Below are positions 1-11,200 of a stretch of DNA of 64,000 bases, in pieces (position 1 is the first letter of the stretch; every line of letters begins with the position of its first letter). Position numbers and translations under genes: made by a program. The stretch comes from Heterocephalus glaber (lineage: Eukaryota; Chordata; Mammalia; Rodentia; Bathyergidae), in NCBI RefSeq assembly GCF_000247695.1, contig NW_004624732.1, positions 45,533,793-45,597,792 of the forward strand. The letters run 5' to 3'. The notes under the pieces are model-generated. The model was not told the origin of the DNA. It saw only the letters and a list, made by a program, of their open reading frames with translations, and did no database searches.

Positions 1-559
1 TAAGAAAGTAAAACAAGAAATTTTTATCATTCAAAAAATTCGTCGATCATTAACAAGCAACCACTGCAAATATTGTGCTAATTCACGAACATCTTCAGAA
101 CTTTATATTAGAGCACAAATAGAAGAAAATGAAAGTCTGATCTTTCTAATAACTTATACTTTGTTATATCAAGTTTATTTTCATGCAGCCTTTCTGAGGA
201 AAGGATTTGATAGGATGATTATTCTGCCTCTTTTCTGATGAAGTACTTTCACTGCCCCAGCACTGTGCCCTAGAGTACCACCAGGAGCAAACCCATCGCA
301 CCTTCCTGGCATCCACAAAATGAATCTTCAGAATTACAGATTTCATTGTGCCACTGCTGAATACTTGAGATTCTAATTGATGAGAGATACTCATTGGTAA
401 TTTAATGCATTTGTTCTGTGTTTCTAGTGTGTGACACAATCTACACTGTAGAGCTTCTCAGATCTGCATATAAGACCCTCACAAACTTTTGTCTTAATAA
501 ACTGTGTTCTTCACAAGACAGCACCTCCTATCCGTCACTTTCCATTGTCTACTGGAAAA
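1..559. other. unassigned AT-rich DNA
   Basis: No repeat family or gene recognised. Open frames here are short and lack domain similarity that I can see. Confidence 0.5.
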
Positions 560-1060
560 ATCCTTAGATGCCATTAAAACCAAAGACCACAGCCTAAACT
601 TTTCCTGCTTCCTTAGGTTCATTTCTTACCACTTCCAGACCCTGCACTGACTCCTTTATTTTATTTTTTTTCATAATGTTCCCTCTTCCTGTAAGTGATA
701 GAGTAAGGACTTGAAGAAGTCTAAACCCAGAACCACTGTCTTTAACCACTATTTTCTACTTATTTGCCCTTTCTGCTATTATGTATCTGTTGTCTCACTT
801 TTCTTCACAAAACCCTTTAATGATTCCTACCACCTAAGAGGGAATGTTTATCTACATTTTATGGCACTACCTCTGAACCTTATTTAAAATACTCACCATG
901 ATGAATTTTTTCCTCTTTTTCAATGTTAAAATATATTTAACTCCATTTGATTGTACACTCCTTGAAGATAGGAATTGTACTTTATACTTCTTAATTTTCC
1001 CCATATTACCAAACACAGGGACTTGTGTCATTTAATAGTTACTTTTGTAATAAATCCGTT
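560..1060 (+). repeat. L2 LINE remnant (3' part)
   Basis: The order of phrases follows the 3' end of mammalian L2: a pyrimidine-rich stretch with Ser/Leu-like codons, then TTGTACACTCCTTGAAGATA resembling the L2 'gtaagctccatgagg' block, then a tail similar to 'cacatagtaggtgctcaataa'. It is strongly diverged, so family assignment rests on order of motifs rather than identity. Confidence 0.45.
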
Positions 1061-1184
1061 TTTATTCAAAATAATACCTATAGTTGAGAGATGTTTTGGG
1101 TATAATGAGTCATAATGTTATCTGTTTTTCTTCTGCAATTAATGTGGTGAAATTTCCTGCTAGAACACTGTGTCTATGTAATTT

Positions 1185-1400
1185 ATCATAGGGCCATTTC
1201 TCTCCTCCACTGGGGACACCTTCTCCTCGTTCTGTATCGGCGTGTGCTCAGGGTGGACACCTGGTGGAAGGTCTGTTCACAGGCTTCCAGATGGGTGCTT
1301 GGGAGCACACCGCCCCCTCGTAAAAACTGGCTTGCTACTGAGAGAAGTACCTTATGTCCTCTAATCCGAAGCCATTCTGCATGTTTTCCTTACCAGCATT
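1185..1400. promoter_or_regulatory. GC-richer patch with CTCF-like motif
   Basis: This patch stands out from AT-rich surroundings and keeps several CpGs. Bases 1308-1323 read, on the minus strand, as a GAGGGGGCGG core resembling the CTCF consensus CCACCAGGGGGCGC with a few mismatches. An 'ACACCTGGTGG' block lies about 50 bases upstream. Regulatory function is inference only. Confidence 0.25.
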
Positions 1401-2404
1401 TAAAGAACATACTTTGCTCCCACTCAAATGTGAGAAGTTTAATTTCAAAATAAATGTGTCACAATAGCAAAGAAACAAAAATGGAGAGAGTCCTTATTTC
1501 ATTATCAGTTGACATGTCTTATTTTTACTGATTCTGTACATAATATTCCTAATAAGATTCATATACATTTTAACTTGAGAATCTGGACCATTTAGAAAGA
1601 AATGTCAAAGAAATATTTCTTCCTATTTGTCCAGTCTAGACATGACAGTTTAACGAGTACTCACATGTACCTCTCAAATGTGTAAACTCTCTTTTATTCT
1701 ACATGAAAATAAGAATTTTTTTTTTACTTTAAATCAGCACATATATTTCCTGTAGGTGAGATGGATATATAACCAGTTGAGAATTTACAATTACTGAGAC
1801 TTTAGTTGAAATTACCTATCTTTACCAGGGTTCGCCCATTAATTCATAAAAAGGAAACAAATGGAGCACTAGCTATGAGGAAAGTGTATGTCCACTAGTT
1901 AAGCAAACAAGAGTCAGATGAACCTCTGACTTGCAGGAGAATTGAAAATCCTTGTTAAAATGCAAATATTATTTAAATAAGTTAACACATCAAGCCATTT
2001 AGCTACAAACAGCTTGTCAAATTACTTCTTAATCCCAGTAAGATCATGATCTGATGGACTGGAACTTGTTATAGGTAAAATTGTTGGGAAAATAATAAGG
2101 ATCAAAATATTTGTACATGGAATGATGCCTAAACAAAATTTTTAGAAGAGAAGCTTTTAGATCATTTGGGTTTGAGGTTCTGCAAACCAAAAATTAAATT
2201 CAGAAGTTTTAAAAGCATAATTGTTTAAATTTGTGTTTTATCCTCTGATGAACCCAAGGTAGCAGCCATATCTAAAAAGTTACAGGAAAAATATTTTCCT
2301 TCACCCTGAAAAATCTGAACAGAATGACTCTTGGCCACATGCTTTATGTGACAAGAATATGAATTAATTTTTTTTAAATATAAAACTGGGTTTTTCAATT
2401 CTTT
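1401..2404. other. unassigned AT-rich DNA
   Basis: No recognisable repeat or gene; short poly-T and AT-rich runs only. Confidence 0.45.
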
Positions 2405-2665
2405 TCATATTGTAAAAATATATGAATAACAGAAAATGATGTTTTTGTGAAGGACTAATGAAATGATAAAAGCCACCAGAATCCAAATACATCTAGCCAC
2501 AGGGGCTGCACTAGATTCAGGTTCTTCACAACTTCTTAAGAAATGAAGATAATGGTCAATACTTCCACATACCAGCATTCCACTTGTGGCATACAAAGAT
2601 CTTGCACATTCATTAAGAAGCTCTTGGCAGAAGTTAGAGCAATGTAAGACACCAACTAAAAGCAT
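2405..2665 (-). other. unexplained 86-codon frame, possible exon or retropseudogene
   Basis: I do not recognise this product. The frame has a protein-like composition: five cysteines in the first half, an acidic patch around 'SCEEPES', then a hydrophobic segment (about residues 60-75, 'WILVAFIISLVL') that could be a C-terminal membrane helix, followed by a stop. In the minus-strand direction it is preceded by a pyrimidine-rich run ending in TTTTAG just inside the frame, which could be a splice acceptor. Against it being a gene: no neighbouring exon, no recognised family, and a frame of this length can arise by chance. It could be a last exon, a decayed retrocopy, or noise. Confidence 0.2.
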
Positions 2666-2739
2666 TATGATATAGAAAAGAAATATAGATATTCCTTGAG
2701 GAGACAGAATATATTATTTTCTATTCCATAATTGCTATT

Positions 2740-2822
2740 TGAGAGAGAGAAAAAGAGAAAGGGGAGGTTAAGAGGAGAGCATAAAGGGGAGAGGGAACGG
2801 AATAGGGAGAGGGGGTGGGAAA
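2740..2822 (+). repeat. GA-rich purine tract
   Basis: Starts as (GA)n and continues as an impure AG/GGGA run with almost no pyrimidines. A simple-sequence repeat. Confidence 0.8.
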
Positions 2823-4231
2823 CCAATTATTACTAGGAGAAATGTTTGCATATGAAATCTTATTTTAAAAGTAGAGGGGCTTTAATAATAAAAACAGTAT
2901 TCAAAACTGTGTATATAACAAAAACAATATACCAAAATAAATGTAGATTTTTTTATTTGACACATTTGTTGTAAGAACATGATGCTTTCATTATTACAGA
3001 AGATTACCTTTATTTAGAGATGAGTGAAGGCTGTGTCATTAAGAGGAGCTTGGTCAAGTCTTTCTAGGTTCCTCTGAGAGTATACAACTATGTTTAGGGA
3101 ACCTAGACTGTGCCATCTCACTGCTTCATATAATTACTGTGCGGCAACAGATCCTTTCAATATAAATTCAATGCATATTGAGGAAATAAGCACACTTAAC
3201 TGCAAGTGCTACCAGTTGTCTATTCTAATGAGCTACCAGCTACACTGGAAAGTATCAGTGGATTGTCTCTCCTTTACTTTGAAATCCTTAAATAACTTGG
3301 AGAAAGGGAAGTAGAAGTGGAGCTAAAAAAACAGTTGAGCAATATCACAGTTGTGAGTTTTACCTCCTGTCTCAGCAAAGTTTTTGGTGTCATTTCAATT
3401 GCATATCTTTCCAGATTCTTGACTATGGTGCTGATGCAAACAGCATTATTATCAAACTATGCCAATTGTTCCTCACTTAACATGCTATTATTCAGCTTTT
3501 TCCTGGTTTTATTTTAATTTTGTCCTAAATTTATTTCTTAAATGATGTAACGTTGACTTTATGATTGATTGGCTTGAGGAGGTTTTATTATGAGATGGAA
3601 ATAAAGCTGCTGCTATCAAAAATAAGTAATAATTTTAAGGATGACATTAATTATTGGCTCTATTTGTTGCATTTCAAATGGTCATTATCTCTTAAGTCAT
3701 ATGCCTACAGAAATCAGTGCACCTTAATGAATTATTGTGATCTAATTCTTGTAACTGAAACATAATGTTGTCCACTATATTTTGAAAATTAAAGTAACAT
3801 GTCCCAAATTGTGACATACACATACAGGCATAGTCTGTAGATAGCTCAGGCTTTGAACGAAATATTTATCAATGTATTTGTTGATCTATTGTTCTTTTTC
3901 AAATTAATGGTAGCTAGGATGAAAATCCGAGAAAAAATGCTTTCCAACCAAAATTCTCAGAAATTATTTTACATATAAGTTTCACATTAGGATATAAATA
4001 TAGAATAGAAATGTTATAGGCCAGATAGGTTATTGGATTCTATATAGATCCTCAGTCAAAGACATAAACCATAATGTTAAGTATGGGAGAAGTCTAAAGG
4101 GTTTGGGAGAAGAGAAACAGGTACATAGAGTAAGCAATAGTGCCTTAAAAGTCTCTGAAGAAAATGTGCCCTTGAGGCAGAAAGAACTAGTTCTTCCTCT
4201 CTGGAAACCTCCCTTTCACCTTCTTGCTCAT
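2823..4231. other. unassigned AT-rich DNA
   Basis: Two adjacent frames of 66-74 codons (3090-3314 and 3317-3517) have no recognisable domains and overlap nothing conserved that I can identify. No repeat family assigned. Confidence 0.4.
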
Positions 4232-4244
4232 TGTGTATGTGTAT

Positions 4245-4283
<39 letters not shown>

Positions 4284-4293
4284 TGTGCGTGTG
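4232..4293 (+). repeat. (TG)n microsatellite
   Basis: Mixed TGTA then pure TG dinucleotide repeat, with a few TGCG variants at the right edge. Confidence 0.95.
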
Positions 4294-4492
4294 ATATCAG
4301 GGAATGAACACAGGGATTTCTCACTGACTTACGTTCCCAGAGTTTTCATTTTATCGTTGTTATTACTGCTTTTGATGCGGGTTCATGCTAAGTGGCTAAG
4401 TTATACAAGCTGGACTTGAACTTGTGCTCTTCCTGCCTGAGCTTCACAAACTGCTGGGGTGACAGCCATGTGCCACCATGTCACACTTTCAT
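4294..4492 (-). repeat. B1-ID composite SINE, antisense, degraded
   Basis: The right half reads as a reverse 7SL/B1 sequence (tggacttgaacttgtg, then gctggggtgacagccatg and gccaccatg). The left half (atatcagggaatgaacac) matches a reverse ID B-box region. The order ID-then-B1 on the plus strand is what an antisense B1-ID composite gives. Confidence 0.5.
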
Positions 4493-4497
4493 ATTAC

Positions 4498-5055
4498 AGT
4501 GTACCCCTGGAATTCATGGGGGTTACTTTCCTAGACCACCCACGAATTGTAAAAAACCACAAAGTTCAGGTATGGTCAGAAAAATGCCTATTTTTATAGT
4601 TTAAATAATTAATATGCTATGTCTCCCATAGTTATGTAATTTAGTTTACTAAAATACTGCATTAATAAAGCCTTAGGTGGGCCGGGGATTTAGCTCAGTG
4701 GTTCCGCTGCCTGCCTCACAAGAGTCCCGAGTTCAATCCATGGTACCAAAAAATATAAAAGAAAAGAATGGAATAAAGCCTTAGAAGGTGCAGGCCATTT
4801 GGGCAGCATCTTAGGGATCTTAGGACTTTAAAAAGAACAAAACCCAGAACACTGGAGATAGCTCCAAATCGTAGTAGCAAGCTGTTATGATGTGGGAATG
4901 CTGGTGGATCTTGGATGGATTACAGGGCAGACACCGATCAGCTGCGAGGAGAACTAAATAACGCTCTTGAATCGGCTACTTGCAAACCTCCCCCCAAAAG
5001 AACAATTGGAGGATATCTGTGGTTTCCATGAACAATTATTAGTTAAGATCTAAGG
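4498..5055. mobile_element. Tigger-like DNA transposon fossil
   Basis: The left edge (cagtgtacccctggaattca, then ctagaccacccacgaattg) resembles the Tigger/MER2-type terminal repeat 'cagt..tccccggtatccgcggg'. A TATCTGTGGTTTCCATG segment near 5020-5036 could be the opposite end. An ID SINE interrupts it at 4677-4771. The exact right boundary is uncertain. Confidence 0.35.
4677..4771 (+). mobile_element. ID-type tRNA-derived SINE
   Basis: Starts GGCCGGGGATTTAGCTCAGT, which holds the pol III A box, with a B box near GAGTTCAATCC and a short A-rich tail. It is flanked by a perfect 13-base target-site duplication, AATAAAGCCTTAG, at 4664-4676 and 4772-4784, showing L1-style retrotransposition into the Tigger fossil. 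Confidence 0.93.
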
Positions 5056-5159
5056 AAAAATCTGGGAACGACCAAGGCACAAACTCTAAACTGCCACTTT
5101 GAGGGGATACACTCTATCTCTTTAAATATGACTAGGGTTATCTTAGTTCATTTAAAATG

Positions 5160-5545
5160 GTATCTTCACTTACACTGTCATAACAAAGTACCATAGACTG
5201 TAGGTTAAAAAGTAGGAATATATTCCTTATTATTGTGGGTCAGGACCATAAAGACCAAGATTAAGTATTGAAAGGAGCCTTCATTTTGAGAATTTTTCTC
5301 TTGATTTATAGGCACCCAGTTCTCACTCTGTGATCATATGAGTACTTTGTGTGGGAAAGGATGGAGAGGAAAACAAACCAATCTCTCAGGTGTCTTTTTT
5401 CATAAGGGTACTAATTCATTTCAAGGTCTTACCCTCAGGGTGTCAGCTAATTACCTTCTGAAGTCCCAGAAGTCCATTTCCATTGGTTAGGACTTCAACA
5501 TATTGAACAATATGAATTTAAGGGTAAATGTAAAACCATTTAGTT
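5160..5545 (-). mobile_element. MLT1-like LTR, antisense
   Basis: Plus-strand phrases follow the reverse of MLT1-type LTRs in order: 'cataacaaagtaccatagac' near the left, a 'tctcaggtgtcttttttcat' middle corresponding to the 'ataaggacacc' block, and 'taggacttcaacatattgaa' near the right end. No coding capacity is expected. Confidence 0.65.
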
Positions 5546-5599
5546 ATAACAAGTGATGGTACAGCTTGTTTAATTTAATAATTCTGAAGACTTAGATAT

Positions 5600-6006
5600 C
5601 GGTTATGGCTTGTATCTAGATACCCCCTCAAAGCCTCATGTGGTCACAGGTGGGGCCTTTTAGAGGCGACTGGATCCAGTGTGTGATGCAGGAATTGATT
5701 CAGGGTGCAATGACAGGATTAAGGGTGCTAGGATTAAGGGTGGGAGTGCTACTGCCCTAAGAGCCAGTAGCCAAGATACAATATAAGGGACACAGAGAGG
5801 CTTTCTAGTGGCTTGTTGCTTGCTGCTTGGATGCTTTTGCTATGAACTGTTTCTCCTCTGTGATGCCCCTCTGCCACGCTAACTTGCCTTGGAGCCAGCC
5901 GATCATGAGCTGAAACCCCTACAAACTGTAAGATAAATAAACCTTTCCTCCTTTTATTTTTGAATGTTTGGTATTTTGTCTCAGCAAGGAGAAGAGTAAC
6001 TAAGAC
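5600..6006 (+). mobile_element. MaLR-type solo LTR
   Basis: Starts near TTATGGCTTGTATCTAGATA and ends GAGTAACTAAGACA, with a poly(A) signal AATAAA near 5937. This is the plan of MST/THE1-related LTRs. It shares a left-end signature with the LTRs at 23810-24210 and 29428-29560, so the three belong to one subfamily. There is no internal region next to it. Confidence 0.8.
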
Positions 6007-6737
6007 AGTTTTTGAGCCAATGAAGGCTGTGTCCTGAAAAGTCTTCTTGCCTTTTCATCAGCTTCCCTTTCTCGTTACAGGAGCGATGGCTTCATAACAT
6101 GTACTGACTTGAGTTCTGATTTCAGATGTAGAAGTTTTTAGTTGGCCCGAAATTTGAAAGTTTAGTTTCTGTAAAGCTGACGAATTATGGACAATTATTT
6201 TAATCTCTTATGGACAATAGGAATAGTGGATATGTATGTTCTTAGAATAGAGTTAATATTAAATAAATATTTTAATTATAATGAATCTGATAAAGAGACT
6301 CTTTGTACAACTAAAAGATCATTTTGAAAAAAAAAATACAGTTTGACATAGTTTCCCTAAATGTAAGACACGGCAGGTCCTACCTTCTAATCTTCCCATT
6401 ATTCCATTGTATTCTATAACATTACATTAACTACAATGAAAACCTTGGCTGAGAATAAAACTTCTCTTAAGTTATTATCTTATGTTCACGGAATATATTG
6501 AGATGTACCAGTAGATCTTGAATAAGAAAGAAAAATGAAAATATTCTACCAATATAAAGTTGTAGTATAATCTAAGGGAATGAATTTTTCTTGAGATCTC
6601 TAATATTATTGTTGTTATGATTATTAGTCTATTCCAAGCTTGTGATCCTATTAAGTAGGGTATTTTATCTATCTGTCTCTCTCTGACATCAATATTCTTT
6701 AATATTCAGTGGCAGAATTAATATAAAACACATTCAA
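6007..6737. other. unassigned AT-rich DNA
   Basis: No gene or confidently named repeat. Confidence 0.45.
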
Positions 6738-6950
6738 CCTAAGTGTGAGGACATGTCTGAATCTCAGGATTCAGGAAGGCTGAGGCATAAGAATTCACAT
6801 TCAAGCCCAGTTTGGGCAACTTAGTGACTTTGCAAGATCTTGTCTTAAAATAAAAGTAAATAAGTAAATAAAGAAATAAAATAAAGGGCCAGGGATGTAG
6901 CTCATATGAAGGCCTTGTGTTTAATCTCCAGTACAACAATTACTTAATTA
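6738..6950 (+). mobile_element. B1-ID composite SINE
   Basis: A 7SL/B1-type left part (aggaaggctgaggcataag, then gggcaacttagtgactttgc and cttgtcttaaaataaaa) is followed, after an AAAT-rich linker, by an ID-type part (agggccagggatgtagctca ... gtttaatctccagtac). B1 body plus ID tail is the composite SINE plan known from several non-murid rodents. Confidence 0.75.
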
Positions 6951-8235
6951 AGTAAAAATTCAAAATACCCTGAACAGTACAGTTCCTCCACTTTTGTATT
7001 TGGATAGATATGAATCTATGTGTTCACATCTACACCTTTGTTTAATACAAAGGTAATAGCTCCAGATCATAAAGTATTTCACCAAATTGCCTTATTAATG
7101 ATTGCTCCCAGAGCAAAATAATGAATAATTTTCAATTACTCCATAGACCAAAATAGTAAGATAAGATTTTAGAACTGATTGCTACCTAGAGGAAAGGTAG
7201 AAAATAAAAACAGTTTTGCTTGAAACTTAAGTCACTTTAGTTTACCTGTAAACTTAAAATAGAACTTAAAAATAGTGAAATCCAACTTTAAGTGACCTTG
7301 CAGAGTTCATTTGCAAGGTGTCAGTCTTCCACCTTCTATTTCTTCTCCTCATCTTCATTGCACTTTTTCCATTGCATTTACTTACAAGTTTCTTGACAAA
7401 GTCAAGGCTACTCTCTCTGAAGATACTCAAGGCACTGATGACTACAAGGGCAAAGATGGATATGAGGGTGGGAGTGTTGTCTAAGCACAGAAAGAGGTGT
7501 GTCATCTCCCTTCTCAATTGTGACTTCAAACATAATTTAGCTGAGAATCTAATTAGCTAACTGACAAAAGAGTTTTCAGATTTTTGACACAAGGTATAAT
7601 GACACCTAGGCAATATGACCTGTCCTGTGGTGTTTTACATCATGTCATGATGATATCACAAAACACAGGGAAAGGTCATCAGATGATCTACTACATCATC
7701 TTCCACCAGAGGTTCACAGAGAATGTAAATAGCTGCTGATCAATTTGAATTACTGTAATTGCTGCCAGAGAGATGCAAGAAACAATAGTAGCATATTCAA
7801 AAGGTCCTCAGTTACCAATATAGGAGGACAGAGGAGACAGAATAAAAATTAAATGTGACACAGAAATTTCTGAGCTAAGCATTTGGGTCAGCAATCTACC
7901 TTGCACTTGACTTAGATGTGATTTCAGTAGATTGGCTAGTATCTATAGGCGTGTAGAGCAAAATCATCTTGAATGACTCAAAGAAAATCACAAATTACAC
8001 AGGAGGAGGTGAAATAATAATTCTAAGAAACTTTATTTTGGAAATAACAATCAACAATGTATTAGAATTTAATATTGTTCATTTGTTTAACATTCTTTAA
8101 TTGTCTCTGTTGAGGAATTTTATAATGGGATGCATTCCTCCCCTTAAATTCAGCCTACAGACTGTTGTTAAACTGGTGTTCTCACAAATGAATAGCTCAT
8201 ATAATGAATGAGAGTTTTATGTCTCCTCAATGCAC
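6951..8235. other. unassigned AT-rich DNA with overlapping short frames
   Basis: At 7266-7560 both strands carry frames of about 80 codons overlapping each other. Neither shows a recognisable family, and the overlap suggests chance. A pyrimidine-rich stretch at 7328-7385 explains the Leu/Phe-rich plus-strand translation. Confidence 0.4.
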
Positions 8236-8252
8236 AACTCCAGAGGGCGCTA
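8236..8252 (+). promoter_or_regulatory. CTCF-like motif
   Basis: ACTCCAGAGGGCGCTA matches the CTCF core CCACCAGGGGGCGCTA at 13 of 16 positions, counted by eye. It keeps a GCGC in CpG-poor DNA. Binding is unproven. Confidence 0.3.
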
Positions 8253-11200
8253 TTCATACTACATCTCTATTGTAAATACAAAATGTAGTTACACTGTATT
8301 TTATCTAAACCATAAAATAAGAACTTCCTGGAGTAAGCTATTAGAATTATGCAAATACTTCACTGTACAATCATGCCCCTCTGTAAGCTTTTAAACAGAC
8401 ATCATATATATTCATCTTTAGGATGACTTATTTAAGGTACTGCTACTAAAAGTGATTATGCCTGTGTAGGGGAAGTAGAGGGAAAAGGAAATTGCTGATG
8501 GAAACAAAAATAAAATATAGACTAATTGACTTAAATATTTTTGTTACCCTTTTTAAATATTTAAGCTTTTCTTTCCCACAGCAGCAAATAAATTTTAAAA
8601 ATCCTATTGCTTATATAAAATTGTCCACTATGTGAAACTAATTCAATATTGTTGTAATCTTTTTGTTTTTTCTTTCTTTTTTTATTGGTACTAATGTTAG
8701 CCACTTTAATGTAGCAATAAGTATAGTGAATAGGAAACCATATGAATACTGTGACATTATGAGTATAAGAGTGCTCATCTTGCTTTGACTACCGCTGAAC
8801 AAATATTCCTTGGCAGAACATCAAATAAAAAGAAAAGAAATAATCACAGTCTACTGATGTTTAACTTTTCAGATTTTTATCATAGGTAACTCCAAAACCA
8901 GATCTATGAAATAAGCCTATTCCCCACAAACGTTAACAGAGCCAGGGAAGTTGGGCTCAATATTTCTTGTTATCATTCCAATAGTACTATCTGGGGAAGA
9001 GAATATTTCCAAGAAAGTATGTGCAGTTCTGGAAATGCTAATGGGTTGGCAACATTCCTCCAAGTCTTTCTAGCTTGAGGGAAGGAATGAGGGCAGAGTG
9101 CAGCAAGTTACTGAACCCAAAGTACTTGCATTTCCTAAAATCTCTAAATTGCTTACCTACTAATCCCCAGTGCTTTGCTTTCCTGTGAAACAAGTTCCCA
9201 TTCCTGAGAATTAGAAATGGTGTGGGTGTTTTAAGTAATACTAGGGACATGCTGTTATCTATAGAGTACATAAACTTACACATGCTCACCCCAAATCAAA
9301 CACTTGCTTTTCAACCAGTAAAAGGAAGTAGATTCAGATGCAAGTTTCTTTAGGGACAACATCATGCTGAGAGGCAAATGAATGGCCACTGTGGGGAATT
9401 TATTTCTCCTGCTGAAAAAGCAAAGGCTAATAATAATTGAAGGTGATTTGCAAAACGTACAGCTCTACAATAATCATATGATACCTAGTAATTTTGAAAT
9501 TGAGGTTAAAAAAAGGAAGCACTTCAGAAGCCGGAATTATGAAAATCAAGAAGTTGCTTAAAATATTTGAGGGTGTGCTTAGAAAATCAAATGCCATATG
9601 TTTTATTTGCTTCTGAAGAGGGTTCATGTTTTGTCTTGGAACAAATTGCATACGCAGGTGTTTTGTACAGGGTTTATAAGCTATCAAGAGGCACCAGAAT
9701 GTTTGGGTTTAGGGTAGGAGGTGTTAATTTGGGGAAAGTGTTTGTTGGTGGTGGGATGGAGAGAATAGATAGTAGGAAAAAAGAAGTTTCCTAGCCATGT
9801 TTGCAAAGCAGGTACAGGGTGGAGTTATTAGAATTTACCACCTGAGTTTAAAATCACCCTAATTTATGCAGTCAGATTAGGATGATACCTTTCAACGTCT
9901 TTGCTTATGAGTCTCTGGTGTAAGAGAAATGACACAAATAATGGACTTCACATTCCTGATTTGCTTGTTTTGTATCTATTTCTGCCTGTTATATGGGAAC
10001 TATACATACAGCCTAGCTAATACTGTCCTACTCACAGATAACAGTGGCAATAATTATCACCACTGTAATTGATGAAAATGATGTGACCCACATGAGTTGC
10101 TTCTCATATTGACAGATGTTGCTAGAAAATGTTATGGATGTTAGATAGGTAAAGCATCAAAATAATAATCCTGTTGGAGAAAGGTATGTTATTTTTATGT
10201 TGATAACTATAATGAAACATTACCAATGCAAATTGATGAAAGTTCATAGAGCAGGGTAGTTTGAAATTTGAGAGTCATGGTATTATAATATCAGAAAATA
10301 AAAATGAAATTTTCACTAGACAGAATTAGGCCTACTACACTTATTTTATGATATTACCTTGACCCTTCTTACTAGTAAGTAAACTGTCAGGGTATGTCCT
10401 ATGTGACACCCAAACATCATCATGACCAAAATCATAACTTTACTCATACTCAAAAGTGGAAATAAAAACAAAGTAGATTTTTGGAAATCAGGAAAATGAT
10501 TTGGGATTGTCTTCAACTGGTCTGTATGAAGTTGTCTGGAGGGCTCTTTAATCTCATTCCAGCCAGAAAGTTTTGAGGAACAAGTATTCAAGATGGAAAG
10601 AAAACTTTTTAAAAGTCTGAAATAATATTTAAGAAAAAATATTAAAAGTAGTTGTCATAGCTAAGAAATTGCCTACGACAAACAGAAATTAAATATTTTA
10701 ATGCTCACAAACATTTAATTACAACAAATCTTCATTCTAAATAGATTGTTTATCAAAAATATAGAATATTTGAATGTTTAGCATCTCTTTGAATAAAAAT
10801 TAATTCTTAGCAAATACTTCATTGTGCTTTATTTTCTGAAATTAAGTACAAAATTTCATGTTTTACATTCTATTAAACATAAATTGATTGAAAAGTTTAA
10901 AGCAACAGAACATCAGAAAATTCTTAAACAGATTCTTGCTGAGATTAACCAATAACAAAAAGATCTTAACATTTTAAAACAATTACTTCTGTTAGATGAT
11001 AACCTACACCAAAACTAATATCATAAATGTTCAATATGAAAATATTCTTTTCTTCTCAGTGTTCAATAATAAGCATTTATAGGTTTATAGAGAGGCGCTT
11101 GAGAATGTTACTTTTGGTGAACATAATTTGATTCACATCCTGTTCATTTTTGGTAAAATATTATAATTCTAGGTGTTCAATGAGTTAAAAAGTGTTAAGG

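Noticed and set aside
4103..4419. Two frames with Cys/Val repeats
   Set aside because: Direct translation of the (TG)n microsatellite.
7266..7560. Overlapping 87- and 80-codon frames on opposite strands
   Set aside because: Mutual overlap and lack of any recognised domain suggest chance open frames.
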